From the NCBI GenBank assembly GCA_019358875.1, contig JAHHIF010000010.1:119331-183330 (forward strand): a stretch of DNA of 64,000 nt, written 5' to 3'. The translations under genes and the position numbers were made by a program. The notes under the pieces were generated by a model that made no database searches, was not told the DNA's origin, and saw nothing but the letters and a program-made list of their open reading frames with translations. Positions 17,502-26,742 of the stretch are shown in pieces. Source of the DNA: Symplocastrum torsivum CPER-KK1 (GTDB lineage Bacteria > Cyanobacteriota > Cyanobacteriia > Cyanobacteriales > Coleofasciculaceae). Each line of letters opens with the position of its first letter. The first letter of the stretch is position 1.

Positions 17502-17915
17502 CTAATGGGAACTGGATGTAGCAGCACAACCTACCGGATAAGCTGACTTATAAGTACTAGACCGCTTACCAAACCAACTGTAGCGATTATCGCGCATTTG
17601 CTCATAAGCGCGATCACCAACCCATTTCACTCCAGGCATAGCTCGGTAAGCTGAGATAAACATATTCCCAACTGGCAACAACTGCCCAATCTCCTCTGCC
17701 GCATCACTGCCTTGCCACCGACGCTCTGGGAATTTTGCATCAATTAAAATCATCCCCATCTCGCAGTCTTGGGATGTTACACAAAAAGTCTTCAATGTTT
17801 CTTCATCCTGCATTGGGATGTAATCAAAGATTCGTCCCTGATCCAGGTTTTCGAGTAGCTGTACTAGAGTGACACAAAGATTGCAATTGCCGTCGTAAAT
17901 AACGTGGTAGTTCAT
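17502..17915 (-). CDS. DCC-family thiol-disulfide oxidoreductase (DUF393)
   Basis: 137 residues. The start YHVIYDGNCNLCV carries the family DGxCxxC signature, with Cys at positions 11 and 14, and the region YRAMPGVKWVGDRAYEQMRDNRY is typical of the conserved C-terminal part. Members are small thioredoxin-like proteins of unclear substrate. It ends in a Ser/Ala-rich tail and is probably cytosolic. It is transcribed leftward, convergent with the sucD-like gene. Confidence 0.88.
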   Translation of the reverse strand: MNYHVIYDGNCNLCVTLVQLLENLDQGRIFDYIPMQDEETLKTFCVTSQDCEMGMILIDAKFPERRWQGSDAAEEIGQLLPVGNMFISAYRAMPGVKWVGDRAYEQMRDNRYSWFGKRSSTYKSAYPVGCAATSSSH

Positions 17916-17948
17916 ATCAAGAGCAGTATCTTTTACAAAAAATGGCGA

Positions 17949-18462
17949 TATAGCAGAAAGCTATCAGCTATCAGCCATCAGCTTTTTTGTTTGGCTGACT
18001 AGTAGCCTTTAACTGCACCTCATTTAACTGAGAACTGCTATATATCCTTATTTTTAACCCAGATTGAAAACAAGATACCTAAAAACGCAATACAGCGTTT
18101 TCTAGGCTAATGAGGTACATCTATCCTACTCTCCCATTCTCTATAGGAGAAGAGAGAAATATTGACTGTACCTCACCAGTATGAAAATTGCTGTATAGCG
18201 GTTCTCATGTGGATGAGGTACAAATTTCTAGGTTTTCGGGAATTGGGTGACGCTGGCATCCGGAGGGAACCTCCGGATGAGGAAGCGCACCCGCAGGGAA
18301 TGGGGAATTGGGAATAGGCAAGAAACTTAGATGTACCTCACTGATACGAGAAAAGCTATATACCGATTTTCAGTTGGATGAGGTACAGCAAGGTGTGTGA
18401 AACAAGAGAGAGCGCAAGGAAAACAAAAAGCTGATAGCTGATAGCTGACGGCTTTCTGCTAT
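17949..18462. repeat. Composite of nested and tandem TATAGC-ended hairpin elements
   Basis: The outer ends are a 39-bp inverted repeat with only about three mismatches: TATAGCAGAAAGC...ATCAGCTTTTT at 17949-17987 against its complement at 18425-18462. Inside lie successive elements with the common ends TATAGCGGTTCTCA..TGAGGTACA and TGTACCTCA...GCTATA: about 17949-18044, 18090-18195, 18194-18360 and 18357-18462. Neighbouring units share or abut TATA ends. The 748-bp gap 17916-18663 otherwise holds no gene apart from the promoter and ribosome site for the small gene at 18664. Confidence 0.7.
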
Positions 18463-18663
18463 AAGGCAGGACTTACGCACTTCAACACGCGGTACGGACG
18501 CACGCAATGCGCCTTTCCCCAATACAAAATTAGGTTTTCACCGATATTCCTGATATCCGTTCTAAGGCTGCGTAAAAGGCAGCATCTGTCCTGAACAGTT
18601 AAGTAAGAGAGGTTTGACGGAAGACACAGAAGCCTCCATCACTCATCCAGGAGGTAGGGCAAA

Positions 18664-18837
18664 ATGAAATTATATTGGAAGAAAGTACTTGTAAAAACAA
18701 CAATTTGGTTAGCGGCTGAAATCATGCTAAACCTACTTGGACTCGATAATATTGCTGACTACAGTGAGTTTATCTATGGGCAAGAGGTTGCGCTGTTGAA
18801 CTCACATCAACCAGCAATCGTTGTGCCTGCTACTTAG
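18664..18837 (+). CDS. Small 57-residue conserved-looking cyanobacterial protein
   Basis: The frame follows a strong AGGAGGT ribosome site 8 bp upstream. It begins MKLYWKKVLVKTTIWLAAE with an amphipathic, partly hydrophobic first half, then LNLLGLDNIADYSEF, and ends in a hydrophobic tail. I recall similar short proteins with a LGLDNLADYSEF core in other cyanobacteria, without known function. It is probably a peripheral or single-span membrane protein. It precedes the RCK channel gene by 131 bp on the same strand. Confidence 0.7.
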   Translation: MKLYWKKVLVKTTIWLAAEIMLNLLGLDNIADYSEFIYGQEVALLNSHQPAIVVPAT

Positions 18838-18968
18838 AAACAAAATGTGAATTGAGCTTTTTCCTATAGCAGTGGTGTCTTCAGCTACAGTCCTTGTATG
18901 TACTCTAGATAACAATAGGGAGTTGGATACTTGCGTAGCAGTCATCTGCTTTGACACAAAGCTAATTC

Positions 18969-20657
18969 ATGAAACCCCGTATCATTGTCTGTGGATTGGG
19001 ACGCACTGGATATAAAATTTTCAGCTTACTGAAGCAACAGGGAGCGGCTGTTGTTGGCATCAGTGATAGACTTCTATCGAATGAAGGGGATAGTGTCGTA
19101 ATTGGAGATTTGCGCGTAGCCTCTACTCTACGGCGAGCAGGGATTGAGGAGGCTCAAATCCTGATTCTCTCTAACGATGATGATGGACTAAATCTGGCAA
19201 TTCTGACTCAGGCGCGAGTAATTAATCCTCGGATTCGTATTGTTAACCGATTGTTTAATAGTAGTTTAGGCGATCGCCTTGATCAGACGCTTCCTGATCA
19301 TGTCAGCCTGAGTGTTGCTGCCCTGGCAGCACCTGTGTTTGTTTTTGCGGCACTGGGAAATCAAGCTATTGGGCAACTGCGGCTATTTAATCAAACGTGG
19401 CCAATTTATGAAGAATACATTCATGACAATCATCCCTGGATTGGACGCCCATTAAGTCACCTCTGGGATGATCGATCGCGAATGTTAATTTACTACCTCC
19501 CGGTAAAGGGTCAGGTCGATTTAGTATCTGCTGTTGCTGAAGGGCAACGGTTACAACGAGGCGATCGCCTAATTATTGGCACTCAGCCCCAAGTCCATAG
19601 CCGCCGTCAATCCTGGCTGCGTAAATTTTTCAAAGTTTTTACCAACCTGCGAGAGTTTCACAAACACGCTCAACCCGTACTAGTGGTGAGTTTTGCTCTG
19701 TTGCTAATGATTTTTTTCGCTACAGCTATCTACATTTGTGTCGATGAAAACATTACAGTTGTCGAGGCTCTCTACTTTTCCGTTGGGATGATTACGGGTG
19801 CAGGTGGTCAAGAACAAGTGGCAGAAAAAGCCCCCGACGGCATCAAGATTTTTACAGCGGTAATGATGTTGGTGGGTGCTGGGGTGATTGGAATTTGCTA
19901 CGCCCTACTCAATGATTTTGTTTTAGGAACCCGCTTTAATCAGTTTTGGGATGCTGCGCGTGTTCCCAGCCGCCATCACTACATTGTCTGTGGCTTAGGT
20001 GGCATTGGTGTTCAGATTGTCAATCAACTCCATAATCATGGTCATGAAGTGGTCGTGATTGAGCGCGATGCCAACAATCGGTTTCTCCGCACGGTTCGTT
20101 CTTGGGGCGTACCCGTGATTCTTGGTGATGCCAGTTTATCTACGACCCTAAAAGCCGCCAACATTGATTCGTGTGAAGCCCTGTTAACGGTAACAAGTGA
20201 CGACATGTCGAATGTCGAGATTGCCCTAAGTGCAAAAGCCCTAGTTCCAAAATTGCCAGTAGTGGTGCGTAACCAAGACCCACAGCTTGCTTGTACTGTG
20301 CAACAGGTTTTTAACTTTGAGGTAGTGCTGAGTCCAACAGAACTAGCAACACCGTCCTTTGCGGCAGCGGCATTAGGTGGACGCATTTTGGGAAATGGGA
20401 TGACTGGCGATACGCTTTGGGTGGCATTGGCTACGCTAATTACACCGGGACATCCCTTCTGCGGACGCTTGGTCAAAGAGGCGGCAATGGATGCTGACTT
20501 TGTACCACTTTACATAGAAACTAACAGCCAGACGCTCCACGGATGGGATGTTCTGGAAACTTGTCTACATGTTGGCGATGTTTTGTATCTGACGATGCCA
20601 GCCTCTGCGCTAGAGTTGTTGTGGCGTGTGACTCCTTCTCATCTGATGGTCAGCTAA
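18969..20657 (+). CDS. RCK-domain ion channel (RCK - 2TM pore - RCK)
   Basis: 562 residues. The first RCK/TrkA-N domain has GLGRTG (9-14). Next come TM1 (about 236-257), a pore loop (263-280) and TM2 (293-316), then a second RCK domain with GLGGIG (342-347) and a TrkA-C-like end. This order resembles ligand-gated potassium channels, but an RCK before as well as after the pore is unusual. The selectivity filter reads MITGAGGQEQ instead of TVGYGD, so potassium selectivity is not assured. The ligand is probably a nucleotide or cation at the RCK ring. Monocistronic. Confidence 0.85.
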   Translation: MKPRIIVCGLGRTGYKIFSLLKQQGAAVVGISDRLLSNEGDSVVIGDLRVASTLRRAGIEEAQILILSNDDDGLNLAILTQARVINPRIRIVNRLFNSSLGDRLDQTLPDHVSLSVAALAAPVFVFAALGNQAIGQLRLFNQTWPIYEEYIHDNHPWIGRPLSHLWDDRSRMLIYYLPVKGQVDLVSAVAEGQRLQRGDRLIIGTQPQVHSRRQSWLRKFFKVFTNLREFHKHAQPVLVVSFALLLMIFFATAIYICVDENITVVEALYFSVGMITGAGGQEQVAEKAPDGIKIFTAVMMLVGAGVIGICYALLNDFVLGTRFNQFWDAARVPSRHHYIVCGLGGIGVQIVNQLHNHGHEVVVIERDANNRFLRTVRSWGVPVILGDASLSTTLKAANIDSCEALLTVTSDDMSNVEIALSAKALVPKLPVVVRNQDPQLACTVQQVFNFEVVLSPTELATPSFAAAALGGRILGNGMTGDTLWVALATLITPGHPFCGRLVKEAAMDADFVPLYIETNSQTLHGWDVLETCLHVGDVLYLTMPASALELLWRVTPSHLMVS

Positions 20658-20794
20658 TCATCAGGTTACAGTTGCAGACTGAGTTATTAAGATGTACTGA
20701 GGCATCACTCAAGTAATGAGGGAAGTCACTGAGGGATTAGTTTAGGTTTTTTCCCTAACACCTAACCCCTCTACCTCTTTTGTACGAACTGGTA

Positions 20795-21529
20795 CTAGCT
20801 AGCACCAAGATAAGCGGCGAGTGCTTCGGAATCGCCAATTAATTTGCCATCAACAAAGACTTGGGGAACTGTTGTTCCACCTGAGACTGCCCTCAATGAG
20901 CGAGTGGTCACCTCTTTACCTAGGACAATTTCTTCATAATCTATACCATTCTCCTTTAGCATCGTCTTGGCACGAGCGCAGAATGGACAACCTACTTTTG
21001 TAAACAGGGAAACTAACTGGGGTTTTGTTGCCTCAGGGTTGATATAGTTGAGCATTGTCTGGGCATCAGACACCTCAAACGGGTCACCTGGCTTTTCTGG
21101 TTCAATGAACATCTTGTCAATTACGCCATCCTTGACCAGCATGGAGTAGCGCCATGACCGCCGACCAAATCCTAGTTCAGCTTTATCCACCAACATTCCC
21201 ATGCCATCACTGAATTCGCCATTGCCATCGGGAATTAAAGTAATATGCTCTGCCTCTTGGTCTTTTGCCCATTCGTTCATCACAAAGGCATCATTGACGG
21301 AAATACAAACTATCTCATCAACGCCGTTTTCTTTAAAGACCTTAGCTAACTCGTTGTAACCCGGTAAGTGGGTTGATGAACAGGTTGGAGTAAACGCACC
21401 TGGCAAGGAGAAGACAATCACTGTCTTCCCATTAAATAGTTCATCTGTAGTGACATTCACCCACTCGTTGTTCTGGCGAGTACGAAAGGTAACATTGGGA
21501 ACTTTTTGTCCTTCGCGATTGGGCAACAT
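20795..21529 (-). CDS. Peroxiredoxin-glutaredoxin fusion (hybrid Prx5)
   Basis: 244 residues from ATG 21529, chosen because AAGGAG lies 8 bp upstream; an in-frame ATG at 21553 would swallow that site. The Prx5-type domain has the peroxidatic Cys in PGAFTPTC (C50). The C-terminal glutaredoxin has CPFC (C181, C184) and [13 protein letters not shown]. In such hybrids the glutaredoxin recycles the peroxiredoxin with glutathione, giving a self-contained peroxide reductase. Soluble and monocistronic. Confidence 0.94.
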   Translation of the reverse strand: MLPNREGQKVPNVTFRTRQNNEWVNVTTDELFNGKTVIVFSLPGAFTPTCSSTHLPGYNELAKVFKENGVDEIVCISVNDAFVMNEWAKDQEAEHITLIPDGNGEFSDGMGMLVDKAELGFGRRSWRYSMLVKDGVIDKMFIEPEKPGDPFEVSDAQTMLNYINPEATKPQLVSLFTKVGCPFCARAKTMLKENGIDYEEIVLGKEVTTRSLRAVSGGTTVPQVFVDGKLIGDSEALAAYLGAS

Positions 21530-21553
21530 GAATATGGCTCCTTGATTAATCAA

Positions 21554-21839
21554 CTTTAAACGTATTCGTTATGACTATGACTTGTCAAGAGGGTAAACAG
21601 GATTGCGAAATCTTAAAGGTCGAATTACCGAACATTAGTGGGTCTAAAGCCCCATCATAAGAAGGACGGCTTTTTATCGGCTTCAATCTTTTAAGAAATG
21701 TCCTAATACTTTCAAAATCAACTTTCTTGTCAAAGTACGATAGAATTAGGCGCTTGTTGCTACGCACTTCGCTGCGTGAGCGTACTTCAGCAAACTAAAT
21801 CACCGAAATAGGTGGATTATCCCATCCGTTACAAACACC
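21554..21839. other. Intergenic region before ABC ATPase
   Basis: 286 bp between divergent genes. A stretch around 21639-21690 (GTGGGTCTAAAGCCCCATC, then AAGGACGGC) faintly resembles the right-end region of IS200/IS605-type elements, but I could not confirm a boundary. No credible gene. Confidence 0.25.
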
Positions 21840-23159
21840 GTGGCTCAGGTTATTCTCGAAAACGTTTATAAAAGCTTTCCTGGTCGCAAGGGAGAGCGAA
21901 TCGCACCAGTAACAGCAGAACCCTTATTGACACCAAGCAATGAGGGACTTGTTGCAGTGGGAGAGACACCTGTACCTCCTACAGGAGGTGTCAGTGTCCT
22001 GCGGCGCATTAACCTGTCAGTGCAAAATGGTGAGTTTATGGTGCTGGTTGGGCCTTCTGGCTGTGGGAAAAGTACCTTACTGCGCTTAATTGCAGGGCTA
22101 GAAGAGGCAACTGGCGGCAATATTTGGGTGGGCGATCGCTTAGTAAATGACCTAGCGCCCAAAGAACGAGACATTGCCATGGTGTTTCAGAACTACGCCC
22201 TCTACCCTCACTTGAGTGTGTATGACAACATTGCCTTTGGACTGCGACGTACAAAATTAGGGAATGGGGAGTTGGGAGTTGGGAGTGGGGAAGAACAGAC
22301 TCCAAAGCAGGTTCCTGGTTGGACGGAGGATGCATTAGTCGCCTTGACGAGATCGCTTCCTAAGGGACTACGCTATCTCTCTGATAAAGAAAAAGCAGTT
22401 GATGAACAAGTTCGCACTGTTGCTCAGTTACTGCAAATCGAGCCACTGCTGAACCGACTACCGAAACAACTGTCGGGAGGACAAAAGCAACGGGTTGCTT
22501 TAGGACGGGCGATTTCCCGCAATCCCCAAGTCTTTTTGATGGATGAACCACTCTCCAACCTAGATGCCAAACTTCGAGCAGAAACTCGTACCCAAATTGT
22601 CAAACTCCAACGGCAACTCGGTACAACAACAATCTACGTCACCCACGACCAAACCGAGGCGATGACAATGGGCGATCGCATTGCTGTCATGAACCAAGGT
22701 CAAATCCAACAACTTGCTCCCCCACTCGAACTGTATAACCAACCCGCCAACAAGTTCGTTGCCGAGTTCATTGGTTCACCACCGATGAACTTTCTCACCG
22801 TGCAGGTTAAAGCACCCCTTTTAATTCAGCACTCCCAATTCCGCCTCACGCTCCCAGAAGTCTGGAGTTCAGTATTACAAAAATATGATGGACTCTCTCT
22901 AACCCTCGGCATTCGTCCAGAACATCTAAGTGTTGGCGTTCCTGCGCCCAAAAATCTGCCAGTGCAGGTTGACCTTGTCGAAGCACTGGGCAACGATACT
23001 TATCTATCCGTTACTTTGGCTGAATCGTCTACTCTACAAGTCAGAATTCCACCTGATCAAGTTGTCAAAATCGGCGATGCACTTTGGCTATCAATAGCCG
23101 TAGACAAAATTCATCTATTTGACCCCCAATCTGGTCTAGCAATGCGGTCTGATTGTTGA
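21840..23159 (+). CDS. MalK/UgpC-type sugar ABC transporter ATPase with two insertions
   Basis: 439 residues from a GTG start. Walker A is GPSGCGKST (71-79), the Q-loop is in VFQNYALYPH, the signature is LSGGQKQRVALGRA (211-224), Walker B is VFLMDEP (231-237), and the H-loop is YVTHDQTEA. The C-terminal OB-type regulatory domain is present. It is about 70 residues longer than the family norm because of insertions at about 17-50 and 138-188. The second contains a Gly-rich GNGELGVGSGEE run encoded by a GGGGAGTTGGGAGT repeat. No permease is adjacent, so it may serve distant transporters, possibly the importer at 57-64 kb. Confidence 0.9.
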   Translation: MAQVILENVYKSFPGRKGERIAPVTAEPLLTPSNEGLVAVGETPVPPTGGVSVLRRINLSVQNGEFMVLVGPSGCGKSTLLRLIAGLEEATGGNIWVGDRLVNDLAPKERDIAMVFQNYALYPHLSVYDNIAFGLRRTKLGNGELGVGSGEEQTPKQVPGWTEDALVALTRSLPKGLRYLSDKEKAVDEQVRTVAQLLQIEPLLNRLPKQLSGGQKQRVALGRAISRNPQVFLMDEPLSNLDAKLRAETRTQIVKLQRQLGTTTIYVTHDQTEAMTMGDRIAVMNQGQIQQLAPPLELYNQPANKFVAEFIGSPPMNFLTVQVKAPLLIQHSQFRLTLPEVWSSVLQKYDGLSLTLGIRPEHLSVGVPAPKNLPVQVDLVEALGNDTYLSVTLAESSTLQVRIPPDQVVKIGDALWLSIAVDKIHLFDPQSGLAMRSDC

Positions 23160-23391
23160 AGATGCTTAGCATTGGAGCAAAGGTGAAGGCGAAAGGGCGA
23201 AAGGATAACCTGCTCCTGTTTTTGGTGTCTAGCGATCGCGTGTGACAGGTAAGCTTGAGCCTGTAGAAAACGCAGGCTTTATTGCTACAGGAACGGCTAC
23301 TGATCTCTAAAATCTGTTGATAGCTTTGCTCCCTTGGCAAACCTCTTGCTATCCCTCACAACCCCATCACCCAGATTGGCTAATGCAGTAG

Positions 23392-23769
23392 TTAGAGTCG
23401 AGACTCCAGTGGCTCACAAAAATTGTCTACGCCTTGCCTCATGACATACATCAGCACTGGTGTAGCGAGGATTCCAGGAAGTAGAGGTGTTGCGCCTAGA
23501 TAGGCAACAACAGGTGCAAACGACCCGTTGAGCAAGTCTTCCCGAAATTCCTTTTGACAAATCACAGCACGGCATTTCCGAGCTAAAGCGTCTAACCACT
23601 CAGCATTATCTCGCTGTGGTTGCTGTCCTGCACGAATTGCTAATGCGATCGCAGCATCTTCCAAATTCCCCTCACAATCCTCAATCGTGTCGAGAGCTTT
23701 CATGGCATCAGGGTTGTTTGCTAATTCAGAGCGAAACTGAGCAATTTCTTGAGAAGTAATAATGGTCAT
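23392..23769 (-). CDS. Conserved cyanobacterial hypothetical protein
   Basis: 125 residues. The N-terminus (SQEIAQFRSELANNPDAMKALDTIEDCEG) and the Cys-containing KCRAVICQKEF block resemble a protein family I know only as hypothetical from cyanobacteria. The C-terminal part is moderately hydrophobic (PLLPGILATPVLMYVM) and could associate with membrane. No catalytic motif is seen. Monocistronic. Confidence 0.7.
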   Translation of the reverse strand: MTIITSQEIAQFRSELANNPDAMKALDTIEDCEGNLEDAAIALAIRAGQQPQRDNAEWLDALARKCRAVICQKEFREDLLNGSFAPVVAYLGATPLLPGILATPVLMYVMRQGVDNFCEPLESRL

Positions 23770-24096
23770 GGAGTATGTCTGGCAATTAACCCAGTATCGA
23801 ACATAAATAAGCCTCTACACTATTCTGCCAAAGGTCGTAACCCGTGTCTTGCCCAAAGAGCGTGTAGAGAAGGAGAAATAGAAAGATAAGCTGCTATACG
23901 CCTAATTTTCCTGATCTGGACGAGTTTTTGGTCGATGCCATGAGAAATTGGTAATTATGGCTACTGATTGATACACGAATTTACGTTTATGCGATCACCT
24001 GAATGTGGTGGGGTGCGATCGCTTTGGTGTTCAAGTTTGGGTATTACCTATACATCGCTCTAGTTAGCTAAATTAAAAACATTAACTTTTATTAAA
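23770..24096. other. Intergenic region without recognisable feature
   Basis: 327 bp between two leftward genes, AT-rich toward the MenH end, with one HIP1 site near 24017. I see no gene, structured RNA or clear terminator. Confidence 0.3.
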
Positions 24097-24894
24097 TTAA
24101 CTTAAAAAGCTTTTGAGATTTAGAGCAAATTCTTTTGGGTTTTCAAAGTGAATATTATGACCACAATTACTAATTATTTTCAGTTGGGCTGATTTACATA
24201 ATCTTATCATTTCGGAATTTATGGTCTTAAATTTTTCATCATACTCTCCAATTAACAGCAGCAAGGGATTTTGGTTTATTTTCAGTTTATCCCATAAAGA
24301 AGGTTGCTTTCCTGTACTTAAGCCGCGAAGTGATTTGGCTAATTCTAAAGGATTACTTTGCAACCGCTTTTCCAACAGAACATTAAAATCTGGGTGTTTA
24401 TTCAAAGACGCAAAAAGTGGTTGACTATACCACTTCAATAAAAATACGGGGAAATCAATTATCTCTAATTGATGCGCTAGTTCTAAATCTTGCTGAATTC
24501 GTTCAGCTTGATCCCGTTCAGTTTTTAAACCAGGAGAGGCAGATTCCAGCACAATCCTAGAGAAGCGTTGTGGGAAATGCAGATTCAGGTAGAGAGCCAG
24601 TCGCCCCCCCATAGAATAACCAATCAAACTGCAGATTTCAATGTTTAAATTGTCAAGTAACTTAATTAAGCCATGAGCAGTATTTTGCATCGAGTAGCAC
24701 CCATCGTTACCTATAACTTTAGTTTTCCCATGACCAGGTAGGTCAATGGCAAGGCAACAAAAGTTTTCAGACAACAACGTTATAACTTCATTAAATTCAT
24801 TGCTGTCACCCATAAAGCCATGCAGAAAAAGAATCAGTGGCTTATCTCTATCACCACTAAACGAATAGTGAAATTTGAACTGGTCACACAGCAT
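24097..24894 (-). CDS. menH: SHCHC synthase of menaquinone/phylloquinone pathway (alpha/beta hydrolase)
   Basis: 265 residues, alpha/beta-hydrolase fold. Oxyanion region HGFMGD (25-30), DLPGHG (51-56), nucleophile GYSMGGR with Ser95, Asp219 in GEYDEKF and His246 in NCGHNIHFENP. These match MenH, which removes pyruvate from SEPHCHC to form SHCHC in phylloquinone synthesis, the photosystem I quinone. The start MLCDQFKFHY and the length fit. The gene is more AT-rich than its neighbours. No other men gene is adjacent, so a generic hydrolase remains possible. Confidence 0.82.
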   Translation of the reverse strand: MLCDQFKFHYSFSGDRDKPLILFLHGFMGDSNEFNEVITLLSENFCCLAIDLPGHGKTKVIGNDGCYSMQNTAHGLIKLLDNLNIEICSLIGYSMGGRLALYLNLHFPQRFSRIVLESASPGLKTERDQAERIQQDLELAHQLEIIDFPVFLLKWYSQPLFASLNKHPDFNVLLEKRLQSNPLELAKSLRGLSTGKQPSLWDKLKINQNPLLLLIGEYDEKFKTINSEMIRLCKSAQLKIISNCGHNIHFENPKEFALNLKSFLS

Positions 24895-25032
24895 CGTCTA
24901 CAACCACTCTAAAAAGTTATATGAGAAATATCTTGCTCTGCTATAGCTGAGCGAAACTACAGTACATCACCTTGCCCTTGTGTTACTCTAAATCGGTCTT
25001 ATGACATTTAATAAACTGCCGAGGTGATAATC

Positions 25033-25278
25033 ATGCCGATGTTGAAATTAACAGTTGGGCAGGTGATAGAGTTGGTGAAGCAATTGCCACAAGAGGATAA
25101 GTACGCCGTATTGCACGCCATTAATCCGGACATAGATGCGCGGATGGAAGATAAGCTAGAACGGGAAAAAGAACAGCAGTTGCGTGCCGTGAGTGCTAAG
25201 CGAGGACTAGATTGGGATAAATTGAGTGAAGACGATCAAGAGGTAATTGCCAAGAATTTACTGCAAAAGAGCATGTAA
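25033..25278 (+). CDS. Small charged hypothetical protein, antitoxin-like
   Basis: 81 residues from ATG 25033; GAGG at 25021-25024 is a good ribosome site and excludes the upstream GTG that overlaps it. The start MPMLKLTVGQVIELVKQLPQEDKYAVLHAI is a helix pair seen at the N-terminus of many cyanobacterial antitoxin-like orphans. It is followed by a charged helix (KLEREKEQQLRAV). No toxin gene lies downstream; the convergent neighbour is a Uma2 nuclease. Confidence 0.65.
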   Translation: MPMLKLTVGQVIELVKQLPQEDKYAVLHAINPDIDARMEDKLEREKEQQLRAVSAKRGLDWDKLSEDDQEVIAKNLLQKSM

Positions 25279-25346
25279 ATTTTGAGTCGTAATTCAGTAG
25301 GGTGGGAATTTGCCCGCCCTGCCCCATAAAAGCGATCGCTTGCCTT

Positions 25347-25913
25347 CTAAGCAAACAGTCGCGCCACAGTGCAAACAAAACCAGGTAGCAGAGGACAAGT
25401 CAGCTCATCATTACTAAAGAAGGTTGCAATAAGCCTTAAACTCGCTTGTTCCCGTCGATAAACCTCAATTTGTTGCGTTTGCCAATCAATAATCCAGTAC
25501 TCCTGTACTCCCCGTGCTGAGTAAAGTTTGAGCTTCGCCACTCGATCTCGCCGTTCATTCTCACCACCAGGCGATAACACCTCAACAATTAACTCTGGCG
25601 CGGCAGTTAGATGCCCTGCATCATCTAACAGGACAGCGAGGCGTTCATTACTAGCCCAAACCACATCAGGGATAACATTATCAGCATCTGAAAAAATAAT
25701 CCCTGGATTAATTGTCGCTTCCCCTAAAGCAGTAGACTGTGACCACATATCAAGTGCAGCAAAGAGCCTGCCACAAGCTTTTTGATGTTTCCAATGTGGT
25801 GCTCTGGTCACTAATAACTCTCCATCAATAATCTCATAACGGTTTCCGTTATCTGGCAAGAGTTCCAGGTCGGCTGTAGTCCAGCGTAGTCGTTCGTCTG
25901 TAGTCTGGCTCAT
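25347..25913 (-). CDS. Uma2-family (DUF820) endonuclease-like protein
   Basis: 188 residues with the PD-(D/E)xK-like core of Uma2: ELLVTRAPHWKHQ, DNVIPDVVW, LIVEVLSPGGENERRD and an EYWIIDW strand. These multiply in cyanobacterial genomes and are thought to be nucleases, possibly linked to mobile DNA; the biological role is not established. Catalytic positions appear intact. Confidence 0.88.
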   Translation of the reverse strand: MSQTTDERLRWTTADLELLPDNGNRYEIIDGELLVTRAPHWKHQKACGRLFAALDMWSQSTALGEATINPGIIFSDADNVIPDVVWASNERLAVLLDDAGHLTAAPELIVEVLSPGGENERRDRVAKLKLYSARGVQEYWIIDWQTQQIEVYRREQASLRLIATFFSNDELTCPLLPGFVCTVARLFA

Positions 25914-26099
25914 ACAAGCTACTCACAACAGGGGATTGCTCACATTTTAGGATATGCAGCAAAAAGGGCGATCGCACAAAGACTACGACAATCTTTAGAA
26001 GAACAAGCAAGATACCCAAACCTACCCCGAAGCTATACAAGATTGAAATGTAGTTAGAAACTCTATCAAAACTATTTTTCCTGAAATAGGAGTTTTGCT

Positions 26100-26609
26100 T
26101 TGAACGTTTTGGAAACCAAACGAATGTTTCTTCGGCAATTAACTAGAGATGATGTAGATAACTTGCTTGGAATCTTCTCAGATTTTATAGCAATGCAATA
26201 TTATCCCAATACCAAGAGTCGGGAAGAGACAGAGGAGTGGATTTGCAGAAACTTAGAGAGTTATCAAAAATATGGTATTGGGTTATGGGCAGCGATTCTT
26301 AAAGATTCAAATGAGTTTGCTGGACAATGTGGCTTAGTTGTTCAGCACGTTGATGGCAAAACGGAGATTGAGATTGGCTACTTATTCTTGAGGAAATATT
26401 GGGGGCAAGGCTTGGCAAAGGAGGCAGCATTAGCTTGCCGTAATTATGGATTTACGAGCCTTAACTTTACTCGGCTTATATCCTTGATTAACCCAAACAA
26501 TATACCATCCCGAAGAGTTGCGGAAAAAATTGGTATGACATTGGAGAAGGAAGTCAAGTGGGAGAAAACGGGCAATATCCAGTGTGTATATGCGATCGCA
26601 CGGATGTGA
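26100..26609 (+). CDS. GNAT-family N-acetyltransferase (RimJ-like)
   Basis: 169 residues from TTG 26100 with AGGAG 8 bp upstream; an ATG at 26124 is the alternative. The fold order is LETKRMFLRQLTRDD, IEIGYLFLRKYWGQGLAKEA (the acetyl-CoA loop region R/QxxGxA) and LINPNNIPSRRVAEKIGM. This is typical of RimJ/L-type GNATs that acetylate protein N-termini or small amines. Intact. Confidence 0.88.
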   Translation: MNVLETKRMFLRQLTRDDVDNLLGIFSDFIAMQYYPNTKSREETEEWICRNLESYQKYGIGLWAAILKDSNEFAGQCGLVVQHVDGKTEIEIGYLFLRKYWGQGLAKEAALACRNYGFTSLNFTRLISLINPNNIPSRRVAEKIGMTLEKEVKWEKTGNIQCVYAIARM

Positions 26610-26742
26610 CGGAAGGCTGAGACTATGAAAGGAACATTGCCATGGTTTCAGAAGAATTGCACCCTCCACTTCAGACCTTCATCGCCTTGTAGTTTAAATG
26701 TAGTATAACCATAACTATAGCCAACCGCCTTGAGCAGATTAC

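Noticed and set aside
20042..20476. 144-codon frame antisense to the RCK channel
   Set aside because: Shadow of the second RCK domain coding sequence; no domain and no ribosome site.
21585..21767. 60-codon minus-strand frame, possible transposase remnant
   Set aside because: No motif of a known transposase; only a vague resemblance of flanking DNA to IS200/IS605 ends.
26631..26665. Snippet resembling ABC ATPase Q-loop DNA (ACATTGCCATGGT, TTTCAGAA)
   Set aside because: About 30 bp with a gap; could be chance. Mentioned only as context for the exporter remnant.
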